A DNA stretch of 64,000 nucleotides from Chara braunii (taxonomy: Eukaryota > Streptophyta > Charophyceae > Charales > Characeae), in NCBI GenBank assembly GCA_003427395.1, contig BFEA01000375.1:776383-840382 (forward strand), given 5' to 3'. The notes beneath the pieces were generated by a model that had not been told where the DNA came from, searched no databases, and saw only the letters and a program-made list of their open reading frames with translations. Shown here in pieces: positions 54,015-64,000 of the stretch. The position numbers were made by a program, and so were the translations under genes. The number at the start of each line of letters is the position of its first letter. The stretch's first letter is position 1.

Positions 54015-57000
54015 TGTTGGCGCGAATACCCTTACAAGGGTATCCGCCCTGGTTTTTGCAAGCGACAAAAATTACATCTAGATTATAGCTTAGAGTATAC
54101 CGCGCGAGGCGCGGCTGCGTCTGAGGTCAAGGCTGACTGGATGGTTGACTAGAATAGAGAGTGTGTGGGCGCGCAGGTTTGAGGCGCACGTGATTTTAAT
54201 TGTTGATGATTGAAGAACCGGCGTGATCGCTGGCTAGATTTTTTCTTTTTATTTATTTCTGATTTAAATTATGATTAAAAAGATGTTGCCTTTGGGTTGA
54301 TGCGCTTGCCTGTGACTTATGCGAAGTATGGAGGGCGGCATCGACGACCATTGATTTTTGAAAACATTCTCATATATCTGTGCGACGCGCAGTATCCGCC
54401 TAGTTTAGATGGTCGCCAAAACTAAACCTAGCTTCGGGCCTCGTGTTGTTGGTTACAGCGTCGGAATTTCATTCGAGAAGTTCAGGGATCGAGATCGAGC
54501 GGCGACGACGCAGGGATATCGGAGTAGCGCGAAGAGATCAAGGGGCTAAGGGCCCGACGGGGCTACTCCCCTTTAGTTTAGCCACCGGAGGCGTCAGAAC
54601 GGTACCGGCGGTCTCCTTTCCCCCGTTTGTTGTATTCTGATGATTAAAAGTTTAAATGGTTTAGTATTTTATTGTCTGTTATTTCTATACGTCGGCTTCT
54701 CTTGACTCGGACGGGGCGCCATTTTTTTTTTGGCCGTCACGACAGTCAAGGACCTTGAGCATGCGCCTCCTTTGGTTGACTTGCAGGCTCCTACGTATTC
54801 GGGGTGCCGGCAGATTTTCTCGGCTTCACCACCTGGAAGACACAGATCGCGGAGTTCAACGTGCATGCGAACCGGTGGGTGATTAGCCCACGAGGCGGAA
54901 GAAACCTGAGTGGCGGGAACCCCTTGCGGGTGTACCGTCCGCCAACAGGGACCCGACATACGGGATTAGCCTTGGGCATTGGTGGCCCAATGCACTGTTG
55001 GGAGGCCGCAACTGCGGGCTGCAACGACCGCTCCCATGAAGCCTGCCCCTACTTGGCCTTAAGCAGTTGGGGATTTGAGGGGCAGAGTGGACCACGGAGA
55101 GTTGAGAAGGGGCCCGCGGCACTGCTGTTGCGTACGGGTTGACCATAGGGAAAAAGAGGGCAGTTGGTAGCATCAGGATCAGGCCTCTTCGATGAGTTGG
55201 CCGCTGTGCCTCCCCTCTGGTACCCTCCCTCTATGAAAGTCGGCAGTCCCGACATAGTGCTACCTAGGAGGATTGTCGGGTGCTGAGTTAGTGGAGCGGA
55301 CATTAGATAGCGAGGCGGATGGGCATTCTGGGCAGCGTCGAGCAACAGCAGGCATAGCAGACACACCGCAGCGGGCGGTGTGCGCTGGTGAGAAGTATCG
55401 GGTAGTGCAGACCGATAGCAGAGGAAACAACTGCGAGTGGATGAGGCAGCAGCAGCGGGCGATGGGGCAGACGAGACGAAAGAAAGGGGGTGGATGAATC
55501 CGGCCGGGGAAGTGCGCCGGATGCGTGCAGAGCAGGGAGGCGCAAAGGCTGGCAACAGGCAGTGGCGGGTGGAGCTATTGCGCAGAGGAATAGAGGGCGG
55601 TGGGCCCGACTGGGTAGCACTGCGCAGCAACAGACTAAGCGACAGCGCAGGCGTGACGGGCACTAGGATAGTGAGATGAGGCAAGAAGTGATGGGTAGAG
55701 GGCGATGAGTGTAGGCCAGGGCGGTGGGTCCGACCGGGCAGTGTTAGGCAGCAGCGGGAGGTAACAGGGACCGGGCGAAATTAGGTGGGGAGTGGTGCTG
55801 GGTACTGGTAGCACAGAAGGGCGGAGCGCCGAGGAAGGAAGAAGTCAATGGGGTAGGCGCTGCGCTACTACCAGGGGCACAACGCTGGTATCAAGAGACG
55901 GTCAGCGGGCAGTGTGAATCTGGGCGCAAACCCGCGCCAGAAACACTCAAAAGGGAAGACGAAGGAGAGAAACGAGACAGAGGGAGCACGACATTGTGAG
56001 GAGGAGAGAGTAGAGATGGTAAGGTAGTGGAGGATGCAGAATGAACCTGGACGTTACATCGCGCCAGGTACATTTAGAGCCGGATGGGAAGGAAACGGGC
56101 CATGGCGGGGTCAAGAGGGAGCCGAAAGTGAAGATATCGATCGTTTGCTCACTAGAAACGGGCAGAGAAAGGGTTGAATTTGGGGTTCTCACCCTGGGTG
56201 AGCTCGTTTATGGTACCACTTTAGGTAGAGAGTTAGTAAGAGTAGAGGTAACGGAGAAAAGTGCCGCGCGAAACTGTCGGGGCATGCGACTATGGCAGAA
56301 AAAAAGAAGATCATAGATCGCCCGTTCCTTAATGGAATCGGGCGAGGTAAAGTTCGAAATTGGAGCTTTGTGGCATGGCGAATCTGATGGCAGCATCAGA
56401 TTTCGCACTGGAGCAGTAGATAGGTCGGGATCAGTGATGAGGGCTGCGTGTGACACCATCAACGACGAGTGGGGGATGGCTACAGCGGGGAGAGAAAATG
56501 CATGGCTTGCCCGATTCCCAACAGAAACGGGCAAGTGAAGGTATGAAATTAAGGTTATAAAGTGCTACGAATCAGTTGGTAGAACTAGATTCAGGGGAAG
56601 GATGTTAGTTTGTGTGCTGCAAGGAAATAAGGCCGCGCCCGGGAGTGGAGTAGTAAAGTATCAATGCATCTAACCCGGTTCTTGCGATAGATTCATTTCG
56701 ATTTTCTTTCCTTTTTTCTTTTGCTTGCTTTATCAATGGAAACTGCCTCGCTCTATCCCTCCACGTGCATGCGCAAGGGTGACTCTTGTGTCTGGCCAAC
56801 TCCTTAGCCCATACTCACGTCAGGGCCCTTCTGTAACTGCTCATCGTGTTGTGTCTCCCAGTATTCTAGCGGAAGACCCATTCAACTTCGCTCAGTCTGG
56901 CGATGGAAGGAGGTGTGGGGCTGGCCGAGGGATTGGAGACTTACGTATTGGTTGATCCGATGCTCGTTAATCGTTGTCGGAGAAGGGAGCGAGGCCAGCG

Positions 57001-57660
57001 GTGGGATAGTAGACTTGCCTACTGATGGATGCGCTGGCCATCCAATTCTACAGACGAAGGAGCGAGAGGGGAACGAGGGGTTGGGGCGTTGCTATTGCTA
57101 ACAAGCGGGGAAGGATGCAACAATAGTAGGTGGGGCGCACGTACGTGGCTATGGTCACTTCCTCGACAGTCGTTTATCGTTTTTCCTTGCTTCTCGAACC
57201 CGGGCACATCCATGACCAAGTACAGATAATCAGAAGAAGGAGGAGGCCCGTCTGGAGTATGGGCGTGGCTGTTAGGACTCGAAGATGGGCATGTGCAGGG
57301 ATGGAAGTTACACTGCGCTCGAACATACGTAGCCATAAGAGGCCAGCTACAAGGACTGGATACTTGCCTATTGTGGACGGATCCGCTTCCTCCTCGGCTT
57401 TGTTTTGACTAAGGAAGGGGGGGATCAAGGATAACTAAAGGGAAGTGGAGAGTCGGTCGGAGCAGCAACGACGAGGTAGCGAGACTGAGAATCTACCTAT
57501 TGGTTGCAACGCTGGTAGAGGGAGAAGAGTGGTACTTACCTGTGTACATACTTTGTCAGCTGCGGCATGGCCTGCTGCAACAGGAATCTTGGATGTTATT
57601 GCTTTCTCTCAGCAGGTGGCTGCTGTAGACATCGTGACGTATCTTTCCCCCATGGGTTCC
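54015..57660 (+). mobile_element. LTR fragment B (M-type LTR, 5' part)
   Basis: It starts TGTTGGCGCGAATACCC with the shared head and inverted repeat. The first ~1.65 kb matches M's 3' LTR (12,744-11,145) in inverted orientation. By eye, one 165-base stretch near 54,415-54,580 shows about a dozen differences. Further right the resemblance to A's LTR is at motif level: repeated ACTTACCTGT/ACTTGCCTAT words (about 56,940, 57,015, 57,360, 57,495, 57,535) parallel 26,530-26,715 in A. The right boundary with the LINE is approximate. No M-like internal sequence precedes it, so it is not a standard 3' LTR junction. Confidence 0.7.
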
Positions 57661-57739
57661 TCCTAGCCAACATTGGTTGAATCGTTGAATGTGTTGAAGT
57701 ATTTCTTTATGCGAAGCTAGGAATTGTATTTTTTCCTTG

Positions 57740-58719
57740 CACTGCTCTCATTTCATAATGATGTCTGTTTGTATTTGTTGTTTAACTGTGTCATTGAATT
57801 CTGGTCCATCAAGCCGTATTCCCTCCATTTCATATGTACATCTTCTTAACCATATGGCCCATAATACCGCTCTCCTGCCCATGTTGAACAAATTTTGTGA
57901 GAATTCATCAATAGACTCAGGGGACCAGGTTTCAAGAAGAAGGGCTCTCCAGTCCCATGGCCACTGGATTTGTGTTTCGAGATTAGACCATATACGGTCC
58001 CACCACCTCCAAAGCCAAACGGCCCCAGGATATTGAAGGAAGACATTCTCGATAGTCTCAGGAATTAATTTGGATGGAAACGCAGACCTACAAAATTTAC
58101 ATCAGGGAAGTGATATTCCCCTTTGTTCCAATGTTGTCCTGTCTATAAGCCAGTTATTTGTAGGTAGGCAGCTATGCTCTATTTGCCATTGTAGTGAAGC
58201 CACTTTTGCAGGCTTAATTTTGGTCTTACTAAACCATTTTACCTTTCTTAATGATTCTTTATTAATAGTAAGATGCTTCATGAATTTTTCCTCAACTTTA
58301 TCTTTTAAGATAATTTCGGGGTGAAGCATCCTGTAAGTGGATTTCACTGACAACATGTGGAGAGCACAGGAGTACTTTGTTCCTTTCCTTCTTGTATTGG
58401 ACCATGTCCAATTAATCGGGTCTAGGGCCAAATGACTTATGGGTGTATTAGGTTTAAAAGCTATCCATTTATCTTTGTGCCTCAGTACTCTGACCCTGAA
58501 TATCTGATCTTTTGTCACCCTACTTATATTGTTTTGATCGTTGATTATGACATTGAGATTACTATCCATTTCATATGTAGTGAGGAGAGTCTCCCCTTTT
58601 TCTAGCACTACAACAATATTGCGTAAGACATTTGGATGATCTTTTATAGTCACCCAATCACTTTCCAATAACCGAGGTCCCTTGTTTAGAATCCTTACCC
58701 AATAAGGGAATCCAATCAA
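57740..58719 (-). pseudogene. LINE C-terminal zinc-binding domain
   Basis: A 205-codon frame (58,719-58,102) includes WSNTRRKGTKYSCALHMLS, then HPEIILKDKVEEKF, and KWFSKTKIKPAKVASLQWQ with LPTNNWLIDRTTLEQRGI, the hallmark of the zf-RVT domain of plant LINEs. A frameshift near 58,105 hides the cysteine part (KFCRSAFPSK), after which the frame continues with WLWRWWDRIWSNLE to a stop near 57,745. The segment 58,720-58,965 is coding-like but broken. Confidence 0.8.
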
Positions 58720-58965
58720 TTATATTTTCTAAGGCTTTCTCAGAATGATGACAATATCTAAGATGAGTTTGTAATTGTGAAAGGGTAAATTAAATCCACT
58801 CTCCTTTATCACTGTCCAAGATGTCCTTTATCTTAACAATACCATTTTTAACCCACCCCTTCCAAGGGGAATCCATACACTGAATGATACATCCCTGGGA
58901 TCTTTGAGAAGATTATTATCAAAGAGTGGTTGTTGACATACTTCCTCCCATCTTTCAGGAGGGTT

Positions 58966-60434
58966 TCAATCCGTTAATGGTAATCTCCTCCATGTTTTGA
59001 TGAGGTTAGACCAAAATGCATCATTATGTAAGTTCATTTTTGTCGCCCTCCTATCTGATACACATTGGTTCAGTGATTCATTCAATGTTCTTTTTGGTAT
59101 AGGCCACGATCTATTTTTTAGCCATATCATAGGATCTATGTTGTCAGGTGTTATCGGAGTTTGGCGTCTTATCTGTTCCCATGCCAACACGTTCCAGGGG
59201 GTCTGGGGATTAAACAGTAGGCATTTAATCCATTGAATTGATAAAGCCATAGCTTGTAAAGAAGGATCTATGATACCCAATCCTTTTGTAGTTTTAGGTT
59301 GTATCACTAATTGCTATGCAACTCTGCTAATTACCTTATCAAGCTCGTGATTCTCTCTCCATAAAAAGACTGATAGTTGTCGTTGCAGAGTCTTTAACAC
59401 TTTCTTATCTAGGGCCCATATTGCTGATTTATACCAGATCGAGGCTAAGACCATATTGTTAATCACCAGAGTACGCCCAAACAAAGAACTTTGTTTACCC
59501 GTCCACAGTTCCAACTTAGCGTATGCTTGTTTAGTTATACATTCATTGTTGGTTGATGGTTTTCCTGATGCTGATAGGAAAATTTCTAATACTCTAATGG
59601 GGGTATCCAAGGTGAGCCATTTTACTTGAGGACATTCAGGGGGTATTACACCTTGATGATGAATCCACCAACCCATAGTCTTGTTACCCCAATTAACCCT
59701 CATACCAGACAGCCTACAAAATCTATCCATTAGCCTGCTTATTGCTTCTAAATTCTCTTTTGATGCTTCTACCATCAGGGACAGATCATCTGCAAAGAGA
59801 GAGCAAACAAGAATGACTTCCTTTGGAATAGATGACACTTGAATTCTTTTAATGTCTTTATGTTGTCTAAGGTTAGCTGTCAGGACCTCTATAACTATGA
59901 CAAAGAGAAAGGGGCCAATAGGGTCTCCCTGTCTTACCGATCTCTGTAATGAGATTGGGGGGGCTAAATTACCGTTTACCATAACCCTGGTGATTGTGTT
60001 CCTATGCAGTATTCTCACCCACTTCCTGAAGTTTGGACCAAAGTTAAATTTTTCTAGACATTTGTCTAGAAATTGTCAGTCCACATGGTCATATGCTTTT
60101 TCAAAATCTATAAATATGAAAGCTGCATTATGTTTTGATTGACGTGATTACTTTATCAGTTCATTAACTAATAATATATTATGATATTATCTTGAATATT
60201 CTTTCCTGTAATGAGCCCGGTTAGCGCTGGATGAATAATTTCAGCAATGACCTTGGATAGTCTATTGGCTAGGGCTTTCGCCATGAGTTTGCAGACCACT
60301 ATCAAGAGAATAATAGGGCGATAGTTCCGAATGTTGGTTTTATTCCCCTTTTTATAAAGAAAAGTTAATATCCATTGGTCCACAAATTCTTCCATTTGTC
60401 CAGAAGACCAAACTGCCCGATAGAAGTCCATGAG
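58966..60434 (-). pseudogene. LINE reverse transcriptase, catalytic part
   Basis: From 60,431 the frame reads DFYRAVWSSG and NIRNYRPIILL, then a break near 60,160. The next piece (60,018-59,314) has SVRQGDPIGPFLFVIVIEVL and the catalytic box FADD within CSLFADDLSLMVE. A stop at 59,314 separates it from the continuing region (to 58,966; TTKGLGIIDPSLQAMALS). The conserved order NYRP, RQGDP, FADD, GLG identifies a LINE RT. The first RT motif (PGIDGFPKE) lies on the far side of the inserted segment at about 60,876-60,900. Confidence 0.88.
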
Positions 60435-60875
60435 ATCCTGTGAGAGGAAATCTCATAAGACTTCCCAAATGACATGCATCGATATTCATAACCTAAGGAG
60501 TACTAACTATGAAGAATTTTGGGCCAGTGGCCTGTTCAGCAGTCTCATGAAAGACATAAATCTATGGATTGCTACCTATAAGAAGCTAGCGCCTAATCCA
60601 GGCTCCCACGAAGGCGCGAAGCTAGCGCCTAATCCAGGCTCTCACGAAGGCGTGAAGCTAACGCCTAATCCAGGCTCCCATGAAGGCGCGAAGCTAACGC
60701 CTAATCCAGGCTCCCATGAGGTGCTGAGGGAACGATAGCTCTTCGAGCCTCTATGAAATCACTCGAGGACGAAGGACGAAGGACGAGGGCAGCTCACAAG
60801 AGCTGGACACGAAGTGTTGAGGTAATTAGTACTATTCTAGAAACAGTGTGTGAACCACGCTTCCTGATTCCTTGG
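60435..60875 (+). mobile_element. insertion inside the LINE RT
   Basis: LINE coding is interrupted between GFPKE (minus strand, ends about 60,876) and the DFYRAVW continuation (from about 60,431). The ~440 intervening bases have no LINE similarity and include four 36-bp repeats. No terminal repeats or target duplication could be read by eye, so the type of insertion is unknown. Confidence 0.55.
60582..60725 (+). repeat. four 36-bp tandem units
   Basis: Units begin at 60,582, 60,618, 60,654 and 60,690 (GAAGCTAGCGCCTAATCCAG...). The length is a multiple of three, and a plus-strand frame (60,430-60,738) would encode four 12-residue repeats, KLAPNPGSHEGA. The units differ at one to three positions. 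Coding is possible but unsupported otherwise. Confidence 0.88.
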
Positions 60876-61889
60876 GGAAACCATCAATGCCTGGAGTCTT
60901 TTCTTCTTCCATTAACATTAGAGATGTCCATATTTCCTGTTTTGAAATAGACATTTCTAACTCCTCTTTCTGAACTTTTGTTAGTTATTTATTCAATGGT
61001 GTGAGAAAATCATTAATTTCCTGCATTCTTTGATTCTCCGGGATATTTTTAGTTTCTGACTTAAATAGATCCTGGTAGAAATCCCTGACTATCTTCATAC
61101 GTGGTGTTGAGGACGTGACCAATGGAGCGTTCCTTTGTAAGGGGTCTTCTAAGGCTTCGATAACTATGCGACCAGAGTTAATTTTTGCCAAAGAGAAAAA
61201 CGTTGCATCCATTTCCCCTTCCATTTGGTGTTTCCTTAGTTTACCTCTAATCCTTATTCCTTGCCACCTATATTCCATTAAGGTCAACAACTGATCCTCC
61301 AGTTCTTTAATTTCTTTAGCTAGGGGTTATAAAACCCCTATTTCATCGGATTCATTCTCATGTTGTTGGAGTTGTTGAATTTCCTAGAGCAAGTGTGTTT
61401 CTTTAGAATGTCTTTGTGAAGCCATGAGTTAAGAATATTCATTGCATTTACGACCTAGAAATGTTGGACCATTGTTGAACCATATTATATCATCTTGGAT
61501 GAGGTTTCGTTGGTTACGCCAGAAGGTCCATACATCTTTGAGGTAAGAAATAAAGTTGTCAATCTTCAAATGAGAGGTATTAAGTTTGTAGAATCCTGTC
61601 CCTTGATTTGTTTTTTTTTCTGAATGTGAGGACCGCAATGCACATAGCATGATCTAAGTCTGGTAAAGGACTTCTCGGTCAGATCTCTGCACACTGTATT
61701 GCTCCCTGAAGTTCTTCAAACATTAGAATGAGATCAATACGAGATTTAGACCCCTGACTAGATTGACCTTTCCTGAAACAGGAGAAAAGTCTCTGAGTAG
61801 GGTTAAGTCGTCCATACTACTATAGGAATCAAACAAGTTGAGGGATTGGCATAGATTATTTATAATTATCTCATCAGACTCAATGTATG

Positions 61890-63900
61890 TAGGGCCTGTG
61901 GTAACGACCGTTCTGGACTACAGCCGCTGTAATCAGGAGGCCAGGCTTAAAATAAACGTGGAAGCGGGAAAAGAAGAGGAGATGAGAGCAGACCAGGGCC
62001 TGCAGTTAGCTATCACGGAAGCCAAGGACCAGGCCGAGAGGAGGTGCACACGAGACGGGGTCGCAGACCAAATCAAGGTGATCGTCTCGTACCAGCACAG
62101 AGAAACCTCGACGAACACTTCAGAGAGGGAACAGCGACACCTAGACCGCGACACGGATGCAGAGAGTGAGGAGAGTGGCCGGGAGGTCCGGCTCCAGTCC
62201 TGGCATGGACTGGACCAGTGGCGACTAGACCACCCGCCGACTGGGTCAGTGGACGATGGGCTGGAGACCAGCTCACGACGACGGAGGGACCAGCGCCACT
62301 AGGTAGAGGGATGTGAGGGTCAACGCGTGAGGACGAGAGGCTGAAAAGGCGAATGGTTACGAGAAAGAGACGACACGCTCGAGGAATGAAAGAACGTCAC
62401 GCACCAGGTAGTATGAGTGGGGTCAAGCCCGCGTTTTGTCGTCCGTAATGGGTACCAACAGTCAGGCACAAGTGTGAAACGAGCGCTTTAGATGAGCAGG
62501 CGTGAAAAAGAGTCTGCGCGCACTCTAGACAGCTGGCTTACAACGCGTGCAGAGAGATGTTAGCCATCACGGGTGCGGAGAAGAGATATCTAAGTGGCAA
62601 TGGCATAGGAGAAGGGGGGCGGTTGCTAGGGAGAGTCTACATAATGGAGAGTGACTGGGAGAGAGAGGATGTGCACGAAATCAGATCTGAGAGAGTAGTT
62701 ATTTGTCGTTTGCCTGATGCACGTGTCGAGTGCTGATGGCCATCCCCCCCCCCTCTTTTTTTTTCGGTTTTCTTGCTCATCTTCATCAGTGGAGCTTTCA
62801 TTCACAAGGGGAAGCAAGAGGGACGTCACCTACTAGAGGTTTCCTTTCTGAAGGAGCAAGTGAGAGCTCTGCACGTGTGGTTTCGATCAAAGAGAAGGAG
62901 GGGAGCACAAGTGGACACAGGACAAAGGTCTTTTTTTGTTGACTTCATCTTTTTTGGATAGTTATGTGATTAATGACGGTTAGCTCTCTCAAGATGAGCT
63001 AAGAAACTTAAGTTTTCTCCAAACGAAGCTGGCGCCAATGGCTCCCTTGCCTTAGTCCGCCTTGTTTAAGTCCGACGGTTCTATTTATGTCGTGGCGGAG
63101 TGAGAGAAGTAAGGGGGATGAGCCGACAAGAATCGTTGACGTGCGTGTGGAGCGAGGATTAGACTTTTGAGGCTTGAGGTGAGCCAGCTTCTGCGAAGGA
63201 ACTGAAATTGACCAGCACTAATAGAGAAACCAAGGTTATTGAGTGGTTGCAGGTAGTTGACTGTCATGAGTGAAAAAAGGGGGTGGGGAGTCAATGAGCG
63301 CCAAGGGTTTAGAGAGGGTTCGCCTACCTTGCGTGGTTGACATCATCCGCCTGGGGTATACGCTTCTTGCCAAATTTGAACTTGTATCTCACCCATGCAG
63401 TGAGAGAACGTGCATCCGCAATTCGAAGTTCTTGAGGTGACAATCGAGGAAACGAAGGGGACGATGCGCCTTTGCATTACTTACTGGCATGATTTTCGAG
63501 GAGCGCTACGCGAAGCACTTATCAGTTGGTTAGTGTAAGTTGCTGCACTACAAAAGGGGTAAGGCGCATATGCTCATGTGTCAGTTGCAGACGATGACGA
63601 GCGGCCCGCACGAGAGAGACTGACAGGAGACATATGCACTCTTGACTGCACCTGTGTGTAATTCTGTTTGCATGCTGAATCGGCTTTGGATTGCACTACC
63701 CTATGAATCCCCCTAGGCGGCGGCCAAGCGCGGCCGAATCCACGGACACGGACGTGTCCGCGCGGACGCGCGGCGTTACCGCCACGTGGAGGCCAAAGGG
63801 GAAGGGGGTTGGGGATTCGGGAAGCGCCATGGGGCGGCGCAACCCCGACCCCATCCCCTTGCACAAAACAAAATGAAAAAAAAACGATTTTTGGTTGGGG
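61890..63900. other. unassigned 2-kb stretch
   Basis: No recognised gene. An open frame at 61,914-62,302 (plus) is charged and lysine/glutamate-rich at first (VEAGKEEEMRADQGLQLAI), then arginine-rich; it may be chance. A C/T run lies at 62,745-62,765. A perfect 8-bp inverted repeat (CGGACACG/CGTGTCCG) is at 63,743-63,760. The stretch could continue LTR fragment B, but I could not match it to A's LTR. Confidence 0.4.
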
Positions 63901-63924
63901 GGGTTGGGCTGTGGACGAGGAGAA

Positions 63925-64000
63925 ATAAAGAAAAAAAAAATGAACGCGTTTTTTTTTTTTATTATTATTATTTTTTTTTTTTTTATTGATTGATTGATTG
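63925..64000 (+). repeat. simple-sequence end: T runs, ATT and ATTG repeats
   Basis: Runs of A, then T, an (ATT)n stretch, a second T run and (GATT)n to the window end. Low-complexity DNA without coding potential. Confidence 0.9.

Larger units (their letters stand above)
57660..61890 (-). mobile_element. decayed LINE (non-LTR retrotransposon), 5'-truncated
   Basis: Minus-strand coding pieces in the order of a plant LINE ORF2 cover the whole interval: the endonuclease end (about 61,860-61,650; SRIDLIL and a DH pair), a linker (DATFFSLAKI, IVRDFYQDLFKSE), RT and a C-terminal zinc-finger domain. Both ends are approximate: the 3' end near 57,660 has no clear poly(A), and only the end of the endonuclease remains. 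It carries an insertion at about 60,435-60,875. It seems to interrupt or abut LTR fragment B. Confidence 0.82.

Noticed and set aside
61838-62302. 154-codon charged frame right of the LINE
   Set aside because: It starts inside the LINE end with an unrelated N-terminus and shows no motif; probably chance or a fragment too small to assign.

Overview
This is eukaryotic nuclear DNA that is almost wholly repetitive. Nested Ty3/gypsy-type LTR retrotransposons, LTR fragments, minisatellites and one LINE fill the window. I find no bacterial operon, rRNA, tRNA, CRISPR array or intact host gene. The 18-base primer-binding sites match the 3' end of plant tRNA-Asp (plus CCA), and the LINE has a plant-like RT plus zinc-finger C-terminus. 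I infer a green plant lineage with a large genome, possibly a charophyte alga; this is not proven by the sequence.

Layout. Positions 1-2287 hold the 3' part of a gypsy pol gene (element L), with a substituted integrase catalytic residue, followed by minisatellites, hairpin repeats and promoter-like sites to about 9.5 kb and a decayed unknown gene at 9.6-10.6 kb. From 11.1 to 24.0 kb on the minus strand lies element M: a truncated 3' LTR, a long 3' untranslated region, a decayed gag, a second unknown ORF, a leader, a primer-binding site, and a 5' LTR that stops at 23,996. At 23,997 element A begins on the plus strand, inside M's LTR. A is very large (about 27.6 kb to 51,588): a 7,905-base 5' LTR, primer-binding site, broken gag, protease, RT, RNase H, integrase, a second gag-like gene after pol, a 2-kb 3' UTR, and a 3' LTR lacking its last ~93 bases. 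From 52.3 to 54.0 kb a decayed unknown gene on the minus strand is cut by the head of another LTR (B, 54,015 to about 57.66 kb) of the M type. A decayed LINE on the minus strand (57.7-61.9 kb) carries its own insertion with 36-base repeats. The last 2 kb is unassigned and ends in simple repeats.

How the parts relate. L, M, A and B look like one clan. LTR starts in A, M and B share about 50 bases containing a perfect 8-bp inverted repeat, and A and M share the tRNA-Asp primer site. Nearly all coding frames are broken by stops explainable as C-to-T or G-to-A changes, the pattern expected of old methylated transposons.

The strongest unexplained signal is an array of about ten short hairpins inside the A and M LTRs. 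Each has nearly the same loop (core TATAAGTTTAGG) but a different stem, and corresponding hairpins in A and M have different yet still complementary stems. That is the signature of selection on, or a generating mechanism for, nucleic-acid structure.
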